Shown here piece by piece: positions 26,695 to 34,133 of a stretch of DNA of 64,000 bases. The stretch is from Wocania_A spongiicola (GTDB lineage: Bacteria; Bacteroidota; Bacteroidia; Flavobacteriales; Flavobacteriaceae): contig NZ_JAMFLZ010000003.1 of assembly GCF_023502325.1 (NCBI RefSeq), positions 496,001-560,000 of the forward strand, given 5' to 3'. The notes under the pieces are model-generated. The model saw nothing but the letters and a program-made list of their open reading frames with translations, was not told the origin of the DNA and did no database searches. The translations under genes were made by a program, and so were the position numbers. Positions within the stretch are counted from its first letter, which is position 1; each line of letters opens with the position of its first letter.

Positions 26695-27822
26695 TCATGG
26701 CTTTATAAACTTTATTGCTTCTCTATTTTTTAGTTTTAAGAAATACAATCCGCTTGAGAGGTTTTCTATATTAATAGAATTTCCATTCAATAAAGTTCCT
26801 TTTAAAATAGGTTTGCCAACTACATCATAAACATTATAACTACTTCTCTCACTTAAGCCTGTAATAGAAATGTTTGTTGTGGCTGGGTTAGGAAATAGTT
26901 TTATTACCAACTCTTTTTCTAAATAATTTGTGCTTAAAGTTCCATTTATGGTTCCAAAATCCTGCCAAATAGAAGCGGTTGAGTAAGCACTATCACTACC
27001 TACTGGCACGCTTAACGTTACAAGAGATAAATTCCTCCCTTGAAATACCGATGTTGTAATAGCTAAGGGTACTTGAATATCAATATTAAATGCTTCTAAT
27101 GTGTAATTGCCATAAAAAGCATAATCTCCAATTGAAGTAACTGAACTTGGTACATTAACAGTTTTCATATCTCTACAAACTTCAAAGGCATAATTATCAA
27201 TTAATGTTACTGAACTTGGAATATCTATTGACGTTAAACCACTATAGGCAAATGCTCTAGTTCCTATTGATTTTACTGTATTTGGTATATTTATTTGTGT
27301 TAGACTTTCGCAATAATGAAAAACATTATCACCTATACTTTCCAAAGTATTAGGTAAAATAATTGAAACTGTATTTTCGCATCGCAAAAAAGCATAACCT
27401 CCAATTTCTGTCAAAATTGTTGCAGATAAATCTATAGACAATAAGCTGGTACAATTTCTAAATGCCATATAACCTATGGCGCTAATAGAACTTGTAAAGT
27501 TTATTGAGCTTAAATTTGTACATTCTAAAAAGGCCTGTGATTTTATTTCTGTTACTGAATCTGGCAGATTAATTGAAGTTAATCCATTGCATTGATAAAA
27601 TGCATTTATCCCAATGGCAGTAACGCTATATATTACTCCCAGATTTTCAACTGCTTCTGGAATTACTATATCTCCAGTATAACATTCAGGTTTATTAGAA
27701 ACTTCAACTTCTGTGGTATTAAGAATATTATATTTTACTCCATCAACTTCAAAATTTTGTGCCGTAACCTTACTAAAACTGATTAGGGCTATGAATATAT
27801 AAAGATGTATTTGTATTTTCAT
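26695..27822 (-). CDS. BspA-type leucine-rich-repeat protein with T9SS sorting domain
   Basis: The ATG at 27822 gives the signal MKIQIHLYIFIALISFSKVT (before AQ); an open frame reaches 27861. About nine LRR_5 repeats follow, each with a core like I-x-x-x-A-F-x-x-C-x-x-L, for example SVTEIKSQAFLECTNLSSIN and SVTSIGDYAFYGNYTLEAFN. The C-terminal 75 residues are a type A T9SS sorting domain, with KLFPNPATTNISITGL at the start and NLSSGLYFLKLKN near the end, finishing in KFIKP. It is a surface-exposed or secreted adhesin-like protein. It lies downstream of the cytolysin-like gene, with a hairpin between them. Confidence 0.9.
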   Translation of the reverse strand: MKIQIHLYIFIALISFSKVTAQNFEVDGVKYNILNTTEVEVSNKPECYTGDIVIPEAVENLGVIYSVTAIGINAFYQCNGLTSINLPDSVTEIKSQAFLECTNLSSINFTSSISAIGYMAFRNCTSLLSIDLSATILTEIGGYAFLRCENTVSIILPNTLESIGDNVFHYCESLTQINIPNTVKSIGTRAFAYSGLTSIDIPSSVTLIDNYAFEVCRDMKTVNVPSSVTSIGDYAFYGNYTLEAFNIDIQVPLAITTSVFQGRNLSLVTLSVPVGSDSAYSTASIWQDFGTINGTLSTNYLEKELVIKLFPNPATTNISITGLSERSSYNVYDVVGKPILKGTLLNGNSINIENLSSGLYFLKLKNREAIKFIKP

Positions 27823-27846
27823 TTTTATTGCTTTTTTAAGTGAAAT

Positions 27847-27895
27847 AACAGCCGACACCAAGTTGTTGAATCGACAACTTTAGGTGCCGACTGTT
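27847..27895 (-). terminator. Long hairpin between cytolysin-like and LRR genes
   Basis: Arms 27847-27866 and 27874-27895 pair over about 20 bases with a two-base bulge and the loop TGAATCG (27867-27873). Two positions that mismatch as plus-strand RNA become G-U pairs when read as minus-strand RNA, so the structure fits a minus-strand transcript. It is 15 bases past the cytolysin stop. No long U-run follows, so it could be a terminator, an attenuator or an mRNA end stabiliser. Confidence 0.65.
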
Positions 27896-27909
27896 TGATT
27901 AATAGTCCC

Positions 27910-29535
27910 TTACTTAATTCTAGTTACAGCAAAATATGCTCTAACTTCATGATCAGACTTTTCATCAAAATCGAGTCTGTAATTAAACTCTCTATCATCA
28001 TCGCTAAATGTTTTATCTGGATCTCCAGGAAGATTGTATGGGATGCTACTTAATGACACTTGCAATTCTCTAAAGCCTAAGTTATCATTAAAGCTTGCAT
28101 CTTTATCATATAACTGACCTGACAAATACACATAATCTTCACCATAATTAGGCCTGTACAATTCAAATTCCTTTATACTGTATATATGATGATGTCCCTC
28201 TAATTTTAGATCATTACTTTCAGTCCTAGACCATTTCACCTCTCTATCTTCTCCACTCTCTTGAACATAGCCATTATCGCTATATAAACGCCCTTTAACA
28301 TTTCCAAAAAGCTCTAAATGATTACCCTCAAAACCTCCAGGGGTTTTTCTAACTCTTATTTTTATAAGCTCTACTTTAAACTTTGGATAAGCTAAGTCAC
28401 AAGTTCTAACAGCATACTCACTAGATAAAACAACCTTTGCAATAGGAAAATCTTTCTTTATATATCTTAAAGTATAACCAAGCGGTAAACCAGGAGAATC
28501 CACCGAATAATCACCACCATTCGTTATATACTCAAAAGCGCCAGATGGTCCCTCTACTACCTTTGCTGCATCTCCGCCAGAGCCTCCAATAACCAAAGCT
28601 TTTACTACAGAACTGCTCCAAAAACCATTATACTCTCCATTAGTCCCAGCCGTACCCCCATTAAATGCAGCGCTAAATGCGGCATGTGCTTCTGTAATTT
28701 CAGAATCTGTTTCAACAGTATAAAGCAGCATTCTTCCATATTTTACAGAAGATACTATTACTGGGCTAATGGAATTTAAATTAGGTTTAGAAGTAAATAA
28801 AGCCCCTGGGTTATCATTAGGAGGTAGGGTTAAATCTATAGTATAATAAATTTGTAAATATTTTATAACATAGCGGTATTTTTTTGTAGAATTACTAAAA
28901 TCAAAAGATGCAGACACACTATTTTTTCCTTTAGAATAGCTAGCCCCTAATGCAACACTTAAATGCTCTTCTGAATATACCTCTTCGGTTGTAAAATTAA
29001 TTTTTGCCGCAGTAGATCCTGTAACACCTTGTTGCAACATATCTTTTACACCTTCTCTAACGGTATCTAAACTCGGATTTTCAATAACCGTAGACGGTTT
29101 ACCGTTTAAATTTTCTAATGATACTGATAAAGTTATTGGAGCTCTACCTCCATTAATACCTATATATTCTCCTGTTGGTATAGATTCACCCTTTAACATT
29201 GCTCCTGGATAAATAACATCACTAGTTGGGTCTAGCAATATCATTTCACTAAAAGCCGGTGCAGTTTTATAATGTTTAACTACACATTCTAAAGAGGTGT
29301 CTTCAGTATCGCGCTCAGGATCTTCTTCACTTACAAATTCTTGACCAGACTCTGCTGGCTGACTAAAAGTTGAAAGTGATGCTAAATAATCACTGATGTC
29401 TTTTTGGTTTTCTTCTGAAATAGTATCATTATTATCATTTACGCTTTCAGAGCTGCATCCGTTGCAAGAAAACAAGGTTATAATAAAAAATGCACTGTAA
29501 AAAATGTGTTTAGCTGTTAATAATTGTGTTTTCAT
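27910..29535 (-). CDS. Cholesterol-dependent-cytolysin-like lipoprotein
   Basis: A 541-residue exported protein. The signal ends at Cys24 (ITLFSC) or Cys27, followed by an acidic Asn/Asp/Glu-rich tether. Residues about 85-380 follow the thiol-activated cytolysin core in order: RAPITLSVSL (131-140), IENPSLDTVREGVKDML (151-167), KYLQIYYTIDLTLP (225-238), VSSVKYGRMLLYTVET (261-276), AAFSAAFNGG (285-294), IGGSGGDAAKV (316-326) and GYTLRYIKKDFPIA (353-366). In CDCs these segments build domains 1-3, including the membrane-inserting helices. The last 160 residues replace the cholesterol-binding domain 4; no undecapeptide (ECTGLAWEWWR-like) is present. Pore formation is inferred, not shown. Confidence 0.85.
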   Translation of the reverse strand: MKTQLLTAKHIFYSAFFIITLFSCNGCSSESVNDNNDTISEENQKDISDYLASLSTFSQPAESGQEFVSEEDPERDTEDTSLECVVKHYKTAPAFSEMILLDPTSDVIYPGAMLKGESIPTGEYIGINGGRAPITLSVSLENLNGKPSTVIENPSLDTVREGVKDMLQQGVTGSTAAKINFTTEEVYSEEHLSVALGASYSKGKNSVSASFDFSNSTKKYRYVIKYLQIYYTIDLTLPPNDNPGALFTSKPNLNSISPVIVSSVKYGRMLLYTVETDSEITEAHAAFSAAFNGGTAGTNGEYNGFWSSSVVKALVIGGSGGDAAKVVEGPSGAFEYITNGGDYSVDSPGLPLGYTLRYIKKDFPIAKVVLSSEYAVRTCDLAYPKFKVELIKIRVRKTPGGFEGNHLELFGNVKGRLYSDNGYVQESGEDREVKWSRTESNDLKLEGHHHIYSIKEFELYRPNYGEDYVYLSGQLYDKDASFNDNLGFRELQVSLSSIPYNLPGDPDKTFSDDDREFNYRLDFDEKSDHEVRAYFAVTRIK

Positions 29536-29563
29536 AATTTCTAATTTTTGTGATTCAACACTT

Positions 29564-29571
29564 CAAAACTA
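29564..29571 (-). promoter_or_regulatory. -7 promoter element of the cytolysin-like gene
   Basis: On the minus strand TAGTTTTG is an exact TAnnTTTG match, 28 bases before the ATG at 29535. No TTG stands at 17-23 bases upstream, which suggests dependence on an activator. Confidence 0.55.
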
Positions 29572-29603
29572 GATAGGAAAGCAAGTGAAAACTAATTTTT
29601 GGC

Positions 29604-29620
29604 ATGGACAAAGTATGGAC
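29604..29620 (+). promoter_or_regulatory. ATGGAC direct-repeat pair, site 1
   Basis: ATGGAC-N5-ATGGAC (units at 29604 and 29615) with an 11-base period, about one helical turn. It lies some 55 bases upstream of the predicted mRNA start of the cytolysin-like gene. The extended pattern C-ATGGAC-NNNN-TATGGAC-A is shared with site 2. The intergenic region 29536-29841 holds these sites and two promoters, and no gene. Confidence 0.6.
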
Positions 29621-29745
29621 ATGACATATAAAAACACTATCTAATGCCTATAGACAGCAAAGAACATTTAAAAAAATTAAAAATACTAACTAACTGAAAT
29701 GCAATAGTTTAAATTATAAAAAAAATCAAAAAACCATTATCAATC

Positions 29746-29762
29746 ATGGACTTTATATGGAC
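29746..29762 (+). promoter_or_regulatory. ATGGAC direct-repeat pair, site 2
   Basis: A second ATGGAC-N5-ATGGAC (units at 29746 and 29757), same orientation and period as site 1, exactly 142 bases away. It lies about 60 bases upstream of the predicted mRNA start of the TPR/HTH regulator gene. The outer flanks C...A and the T before the second unit are also conserved. Confidence 0.6.
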
Positions 29763-29779
29763 AAATAGTTTTATACTTA

Positions 29780-29808
29780 TTGATTAAACCAGTATTCGAA
29801 TACATTTA
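29780..29808 (+). promoter_or_regulatory. Promoter of the TPR/HTH regulator gene
   Basis: A -33 TTG (29780-29782) is followed after 18 bases by TACATTTA (29801-29808), one base off TAnnTTTG. The predicted mRNA start is near 29813-29816, about 27 bases before the ATG. Confidence 0.6.
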
Positions 29809-29841
29809 ATATTTATCTTAGTACAGTTAAACATTAAAATT

Positions 29842-31722
29842 ATGTACCATAGAATCTTTCCTCTTTTTTTATTTTTCGTTTTAAATATCCAAAATTCAGG
29901 TTCACAAAACAATACTGATATAGATAGCCTTTTGGCGGTTTATAAAAATCATCCTAAGGACACAATTAAAGCAAAAAAGGCAAATCAGATTATTAATTAT
30001 TATATGTATCGCTCTTCTGGTATAGCAAAAAAATATGCTTTTGAATTACTTGATTTATCCAATGAAATTGACTTCGATTCTGGTAAGGCCTTAGCATTAT
30101 ATCAACTTGGTGTTGTATATAATAATATCGATAAGTTGGATTCTGCCCGGTATTATTATAATTCAAGTTTGAAGCTAGCCAATAAAATTGATAATGGAGT
30201 TTATAAGTCGAAAGCCTACAGGGGGCTTGCCATAATTGAATTTTCTCAAGGCCACTTACTCAAAGCGGATAGTATCAACAATCTAGATCTAGAAAATACT
30301 ATACAGCATGGTGATACTATGGGAATGGCACTTGCTTACGATTTTAAGGGAACTATTCACCAAAACAAAGGTTACTATTCGATTGCCTTAAAAAATGTTT
30401 TGAAGGGACTAAAACTATTTGAAACAATTGGGAACTCAATCAGGATTGCTGATTCATATAACCATTTAGCTACTATAGAGCATACCTTAGGAAACCTCGA
30501 AAATGCCATTGCCTATAACAAAAAGGCACTTAAAATATATGAAGATCATAATGATATATATTATCAGGCCGTTGCATTAAATGACATTGGTATCATGTAT
30601 ATGAAATCGAATCAAGAGGAAATAGCCATTGAATACTATGAAAGGAGTTTAATTAAGAGTAGACAGGCAAAAGTAAAGTCTACAGAAGCTGCCACATTAA
30701 CAGGATTAGGTTCAGCCTACTTACAACTTAATAATCCTGAACAGGCAATAAAATACTACAACCAATCTATTTTGACTTCGAAATCCATAAATGGCAAAAG
30801 ACGCATAGCTGTTGCCCAAAATAAATTATCAGAGGCATACATTCAAATCAATGATTATAACAAAGCAATAAAAACTGCACGTGCGGCTATGGAGTATGCA
30901 AATACTCACAATAATATATCTATTGAACGCGAATCAAACAGGCAGTTAAGTAGCGCATATGAATATTTGGGAAACTATAACCTGTCATTATCATTTCATA
31001 AGGCGTTCAAAAAAATTAACGATTCAATAATAAATGAAGAGAAAATAAAGACTATTGAAGAACAACGCGTGCAATTCGATACAGAAAAGAAAGAAGTCGC
31101 TCTTAGACTTCAGGAACAAGAAATAAAAACCTTAAACCAGGAAGTAGAAATTACCAATTTAAGAAAGAGCTTATACGCCGGAGGAATGATGTCATTCCTA
31201 GCGCTTTCTGGGCTTCTGTATTTCGGTTTCAAACAACGCATCAAAAAGAACAAAATAGCACGCGAAAAACAAGAAGAAATATATAAACAAGAAATAGCAT
31301 TCAAGAAAAAAGAGCTCACCTCACAAACACTTCATTTGGTTCAAAAAAATACGTTTATTCAAGAATTAAAAGAGAACTTAGAGAAAATTAAAAAATCGCC
31401 TGAGTTGTTTAAAGTTGAGTTTAGACGTTTAGTGATGTTACTAAAAAAAGAAAGTGCCGAGGATAAAGATTGGGAGATATTTAAAAGCTACTTTTCTGAA
31501 GTGCATAATAATTTTGACAATAAACTTAAAACCATTTATGCAAGTATTAGTGAAAAAGAAATACGGTTAGCTTCTTTTTTAAGAATGAACCTTTCTACAA
31601 AAGAGATAGCATCTATGTTAAATGTATTGCCAGATAGTGTATTAAAATCGAAGTACAGATTAAAGAAAAAACTTGGTTTAGACAAAGATACAGACCTTAA
31701 TAACTACTTGAATACGCTTTAA
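29842..31722 (+). CDS. TPR sensor-regulator with TM helix and C-terminal HTH
   Basis: 626 residues: a signal or first TM segment (FPLFLFFVLNIQ), about eight periplasmic TPR repeats (for example YNHLATIEHTLGNLENAIAY, AVALNDIGIMYMKSNQEEIA), a coiled coil, a TM helix (GGMMSFLALSGLLYFGF, near 445-462), another coiled coil, and a C-terminal LuxR-like helix-turn-helix (EKEIRLASFLRMNLSTKEIA followed by SMLNVLPDSVLKSKYRLKKK). This is the Bacteroidota one-protein signal transducer layout, with periplasmic TPRs and a cytoplasmic DNA-binding end. It is divergent from the cytolysin-like gene, so it is the likely regulator of both. Confidence 0.85.
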   Translation: MYHRIFPLFLFFVLNIQNSGSQNNTDIDSLLAVYKNHPKDTIKAKKANQIINYYMYRSSGIAKKYAFELLDLSNEIDFDSGKALALYQLGVVYNNIDKLDSARYYYNSSLKLANKIDNGVYKSKAYRGLAIIEFSQGHLLKADSINNLDLENTIQHGDTMGMALAYDFKGTIHQNKGYYSIALKNVLKGLKLFETIGNSIRIADSYNHLATIEHTLGNLENAIAYNKKALKIYEDHNDIYYQAVALNDIGIMYMKSNQEEIAIEYYERSLIKSRQAKVKSTEAATLTGLGSAYLQLNNPEQAIKYYNQSILTSKSINGKRRIAVAQNKLSEAYIQINDYNKAIKTARAAMEYANTHNNISIERESNRQLSSAYEYLGNYNLSLSFHKAFKKINDSIINEEKIKTIEEQRVQFDTEKKEVALRLQEQEIKTLNQEVEITNLRKSLYAGGMMSFLALSGLLYFGFKQRIKKNKIAREKQEEIYKQEIAFKKKELTSQTLHLVQKNTFIQELKENLEKIKKSPELFKVEFRRLVMLLKKESAEDKDWEIFKSYFSEVHNNFDNKLKTIYASISEKEIRLASFLRMNLSTKEIASMLNVLPDSVLKSKYRLKKKLGLDKDTDLNNYLNTL

Positions 31723-31738
31723 ATTAGTTGTATCTTTG
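31708..31738 (+). promoter_or_regulatory. Consensus -33/-7 promoter of the DCC-family gene
   Basis: TTG (31708-31710), 20-base spacer, TATCTTTG (31731-31738): an exact fit to the Bacteroidota promoter. The -33 box lies inside the end of the upstream regulator gene. The ATG of the downstream gene begins four bases after the -7 box, so the transcript would be leaderless or nearly so. Confidence 0.75.
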
Positions 31739-31742
31739 TAGT

Positions 31743-32162
31743 ATGAATTTTGAGTTCCCAAAATGCAAAAAATTAATTCTATTCGATGGTATTTGTAATC
31801 TTTGCAATACATCTGTGCAATACGTAATAAGACATGATAAAAAGAATGTTTTTATGTTTACAGCTTTACAGAGCGAAACTGGAAATAAAATCATTAAACA
31901 TTATAATATAGATACTTCTAAAATAGATTCTATCTTACTTTATACTCCACAAAAAGGTATTGATTATAAAAGTACTGCAGCATTAAAAATTGCATCACAA
32001 CTAGGGTTTCCTCAAAATTTAATGAATATATTTTTTATTATCCCTCTGTTTATACGCAATTGGGTTTACGATTATATTGCAAAAAATCGTTACAAATGGT
32101 ATGGTAAAAGAGATGCTTGTATGATTCCTACTCCTGAATTGAAAAGTAAGTTTCTAGAATAA
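31743..32162 (+). CDS. DCC-family thiol-disulfide oxidoreductase-like protein (DUF393)
   Basis: 139 residues. LILFDGICNLCN (11-22) holds the family signature D-x2-C-x2-C (Asp15, Cys18, Cys21), and QSETGNKII and YKSTAALKIASQLG follow as in DUF393. The family is thioredoxin-like by prediction; no partner is known. A longer frame starts at TTG 31728, but that codon lies before the -7 box, so the ATG at 31743 is correct. Its stop is six bases from the stop of the convergent response-regulator gene. Confidence 0.88.
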   Translation: MNFEFPKCKKLILFDGICNLCNTSVQYVIRHDKKNVFMFTALQSETGNKIIKHYNIDTSKIDSILLYTPQKGIDYKSTAALKIASQLGFPQNLMNIFFIIPLFIRNWVYDYIAKNRYKWYGKRDACMIPTPELKSKFLE

Positions 32163-32168
32163 GTAAAG

Positions 32169-32876
32169 TTATAACATTAACTTATTAATTGCATCAAAAA
32201 ATTGTTTCTTGTAAGTATCACCAATCGGCAAATTATTGCCATTAGAAATATAAACACTTAAAGTATCGGTTTTAATGATATTTTGAATAGAGACAACATA
32301 AGATTTATGAATTTTAATAAACTTATTTTTTGGTAATTCTGTTTCAAAATACTTCAAAGTACTATAAGTAATGATTTGTTTGTCTGTAAGATGTATAGAG
32401 ACATAGTTTTTTAAACTTTCTATATACAAAATATCTTTTAAACTAACCTTTTCAAAGTTGTTTTTCCCGTCTGTTTTTATAAAAATAAAATTGTTAAAAG
32501 CTGTTTGATTAGTTGGAGCATCCTTAGATTTGATCTTTAAAACAGCATTATAAAAACGCTCAAACTCAAAAGGCTTTAGCAAATAATCTACGGCATTTAA
32601 TTCATAGCTTTCTAATGCAAATTGCGGATATGCTGTTGTAAAAATAACATGCATTTTGCCTTTTATAATTTTAGATAGTTGTATACCAGTAATAGTTGGC
32701 ATTTGTATGTCTAAAAAGATAATATCTAACCTTTCTTTCTCAATAATACTTAAAGCTTCAATAGGGTTTGTAGTAGAGGCCACTAATTTTAAAAAAGGAA
32801 CCTTGCTTACATATGATTCTAATAGCCTAACAGCAGGGGCTTCATCATCAACAATTAAACAATTTAAAGTTTTCAT
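32169..32876 (-). CDS. LytTR-family response regulator
   Basis: 235 residues. The receiver domain has the acid pocket Asp10-Asp11, phosphoacceptor Asp56 (IIFLDIQMP) and TTAYPQFALESYELNAVDYL. The C-terminal LytTR DNA-binding domain (about 130-235) shows LKDILYIESLKNYVSIHLTD and FIKIHKSYVVSIQNI. It is encoded two bases after the sensor kinase, so the two form a LytS/LytR-type pair. Candidate binding sites lie upstream of the kinase gene. Confidence 0.94.
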   Translation of the reverse strand: MKTLNCLIVDDEAPAVRLLESYVSKVPFLKLVASTTNPIEALSIIEKERLDIIFLDIQMPTITGIQLSKIIKGKMHVIFTTAYPQFALESYELNAVDYLLKPFEFERFYNAVLKIKSKDAPTNQTAFNNFIFIKTDGKNNFEKVSLKDILYIESLKNYVSIHLTDKQIITYSTLKYFETELPKNKFIKIHKSYVVSIQNIIKTDTLSVYISNGNNLPIGDTYKKQFFDAINKLML

Positions 32877-32878
32877 AA

Positions 32879-33925
32879 TTAATTGTTTTTCAATGGAATT
32901 TTTAAATAAGTAGAATAAGTATTATTAGACTCTTTGTGATTAAATGTATAATTATCATTAAATAATAATTGCAATCGTTTATTTAAATTTTCTCTTCCTA
33001 TGCCTGTGCTACTATAGTTCTTTACGTTAGAAATTTTATTTTTCGTCATTAATTCTAGGTTATTGTCATTAATTTTTATAGATATTTCTGCTGGAATAGA
33101 TGAATCATTTGTAATACCGTGTTTAAAAATATTCTCTATAAAATGAATAAGGATTAAAGATGGTATTTCTTGCTGTTTAATATCTCCGTTAATAGAAAAA
33201 TTTAAGAATAAGTTATTTTCAAAACGTTTTTTATAAAAATAAACATAGTCCTCTATAAATTTTAACTCCTTTTTTAATGGCATAAAATCTTTTTGAGCAT
33301 CATAGGTAAGGTATCTTAAAAGTTCAGACAATTTGTGAATTCCTTTTGCTGTTTCTGGTTGTTTATCAGCTAATTCCGAATAAAACACATTTAAGGTGTT
33401 AAATAGAAAATGGGGTTCTAATTGCGTTTTCAAAGCATCTAATTTCGCTTTTTGTTGTTCCAATTGCAACTGGTGTATTGTTGAACTACTTTTTAAATAC
33501 ATAAATAGAAAATACATAAACGTACTAAACAAAATAGCTTTTAAAGCATAATAAGAGTTATCAAAAATATAAAACCAAAAAACTCTTGTTCTATCTGAAT
33601 AATTATGAAATCCACCAATTGAATACACTAATATTTCTTCAAAAAAATAACGAACTCCTGCAAATATGAAAAAAAGTGAAATTTGTCCTAAAATAAAAAG
33701 CAACACATTCTTCTTAGGTAATGTATTAGGGCAAATTATTTTATAATTAATTGCATACACACAAAAAAATGCAATATTAAATGTAAACAAATATATTATG
33801 CCTAAAGGGAAAAGTCTTTCGTAAAGCTTTTCAGGTCCCATTCTAATATAACTATCAAACAGGTTCATTCCTATAATAATAACCCCAAGCAGAAAATGAT
33901 ATTTAAAAGTACGTTTTAATCTCAT
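32879..33925 (-). CDS. LytS-type sensor histidine kinase
   Basis: 348 residues. Four or so TM helices fill residues 10-145, then a coiled coil, and the His_kinase domain QLEPHFLFNTLNVFYSEL with phosphoaccepting His172. The ATPase part has LILIHFIENIFKHGI (N-box) and STGIGRENLNKRLQLLF (G-box). No extracellular sensing domain of size is present, so the stimulus may be a membrane property. It is transcribed with the LytTR regulator downstream. The ATG at 33925 is unambiguous. Confidence 0.93.
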   Translation of the reverse strand: MRLKRTFKYHFLLGVIIIGMNLFDSYIRMGPEKLYERLFPLGIIYLFTFNIAFFCVYAINYKIICPNTLPKKNVLLFILGQISLFFIFAGVRYFFEEILVYSIGGFHNYSDRTRVFWFYIFDNSYYALKAILFSTFMYFLFMYLKSSSTIHQLQLEQQKAKLDALKTQLEPHFLFNTLNVFYSELADKQPETAKGIHKLSELLRYLTYDAQKDFMPLKKELKFIEDYVYFYKKRFENNLFLNFSINGDIKQQEIPSLILIHFIENIFKHGITNDSSIPAEISIKINDNNLELMTKNKISNVKNYSSTGIGRENLNKRLQLLFNDNYTFNHKESNNTYSTYLKIPLKNN

Positions 33926-33933
33926 ACATCAAA

Positions 33934-33944
33934 TGTAACGATTA
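33934..33944 (+). promoter_or_regulatory. TGTAACGWTTA element, copy 1
   Basis: TGTAACGATTA, nine bases upstream of the kinase start. It shares 10 of 11 bases with copy 2 at 34025 (12 with the preceding A). The central AACGATTA differs by one base from the LytTR consensus recalled as [TA][AC][CA]GTTN[AG][TG]. Confidence 0.4.
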
Positions 33945-34024
33945 ATCTCAATCTCATTTTCGTTTTAATTTATCACTAAGCTTTTTTAGGACAAACAGGT
34001 TAAAACACAAAACGAAACAAATGA

Positions 34025-34036
34025 TGTAACGTTTAG
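34025..34036 (+). promoter_or_regulatory. TGTAACGWTTA element, copy 2, LytTR-like
   Basis: TGTAACGTTTAG contains AACGTTTAG (34028-34036), a full match to the recalled LytTR binding consensus. It is about 100 bases upstream of both divergent genes. It fits autoregulation of the two-component pair and control of the 34134 operon; a classic paired half-site at 12-13 bases is not seen. Confidence 0.45.
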
Positions 34037-34133
34037 CATGGTTAATACAATAAAAATAGGCTTATATGGAATTTTAATTTAAGCGTGAATATGTATAAGT
34101 ATTTTCGAAGTGTAAATTAAAAAACATTTTTCT

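Noticed and set aside
27910..29535. A classical cholesterol-binding cytolysin with undecapeptide
   Set aside because: No ECTGLAWEWWR-like motif is found; the C-terminal region differs, so only the CDC-like core is claimed.
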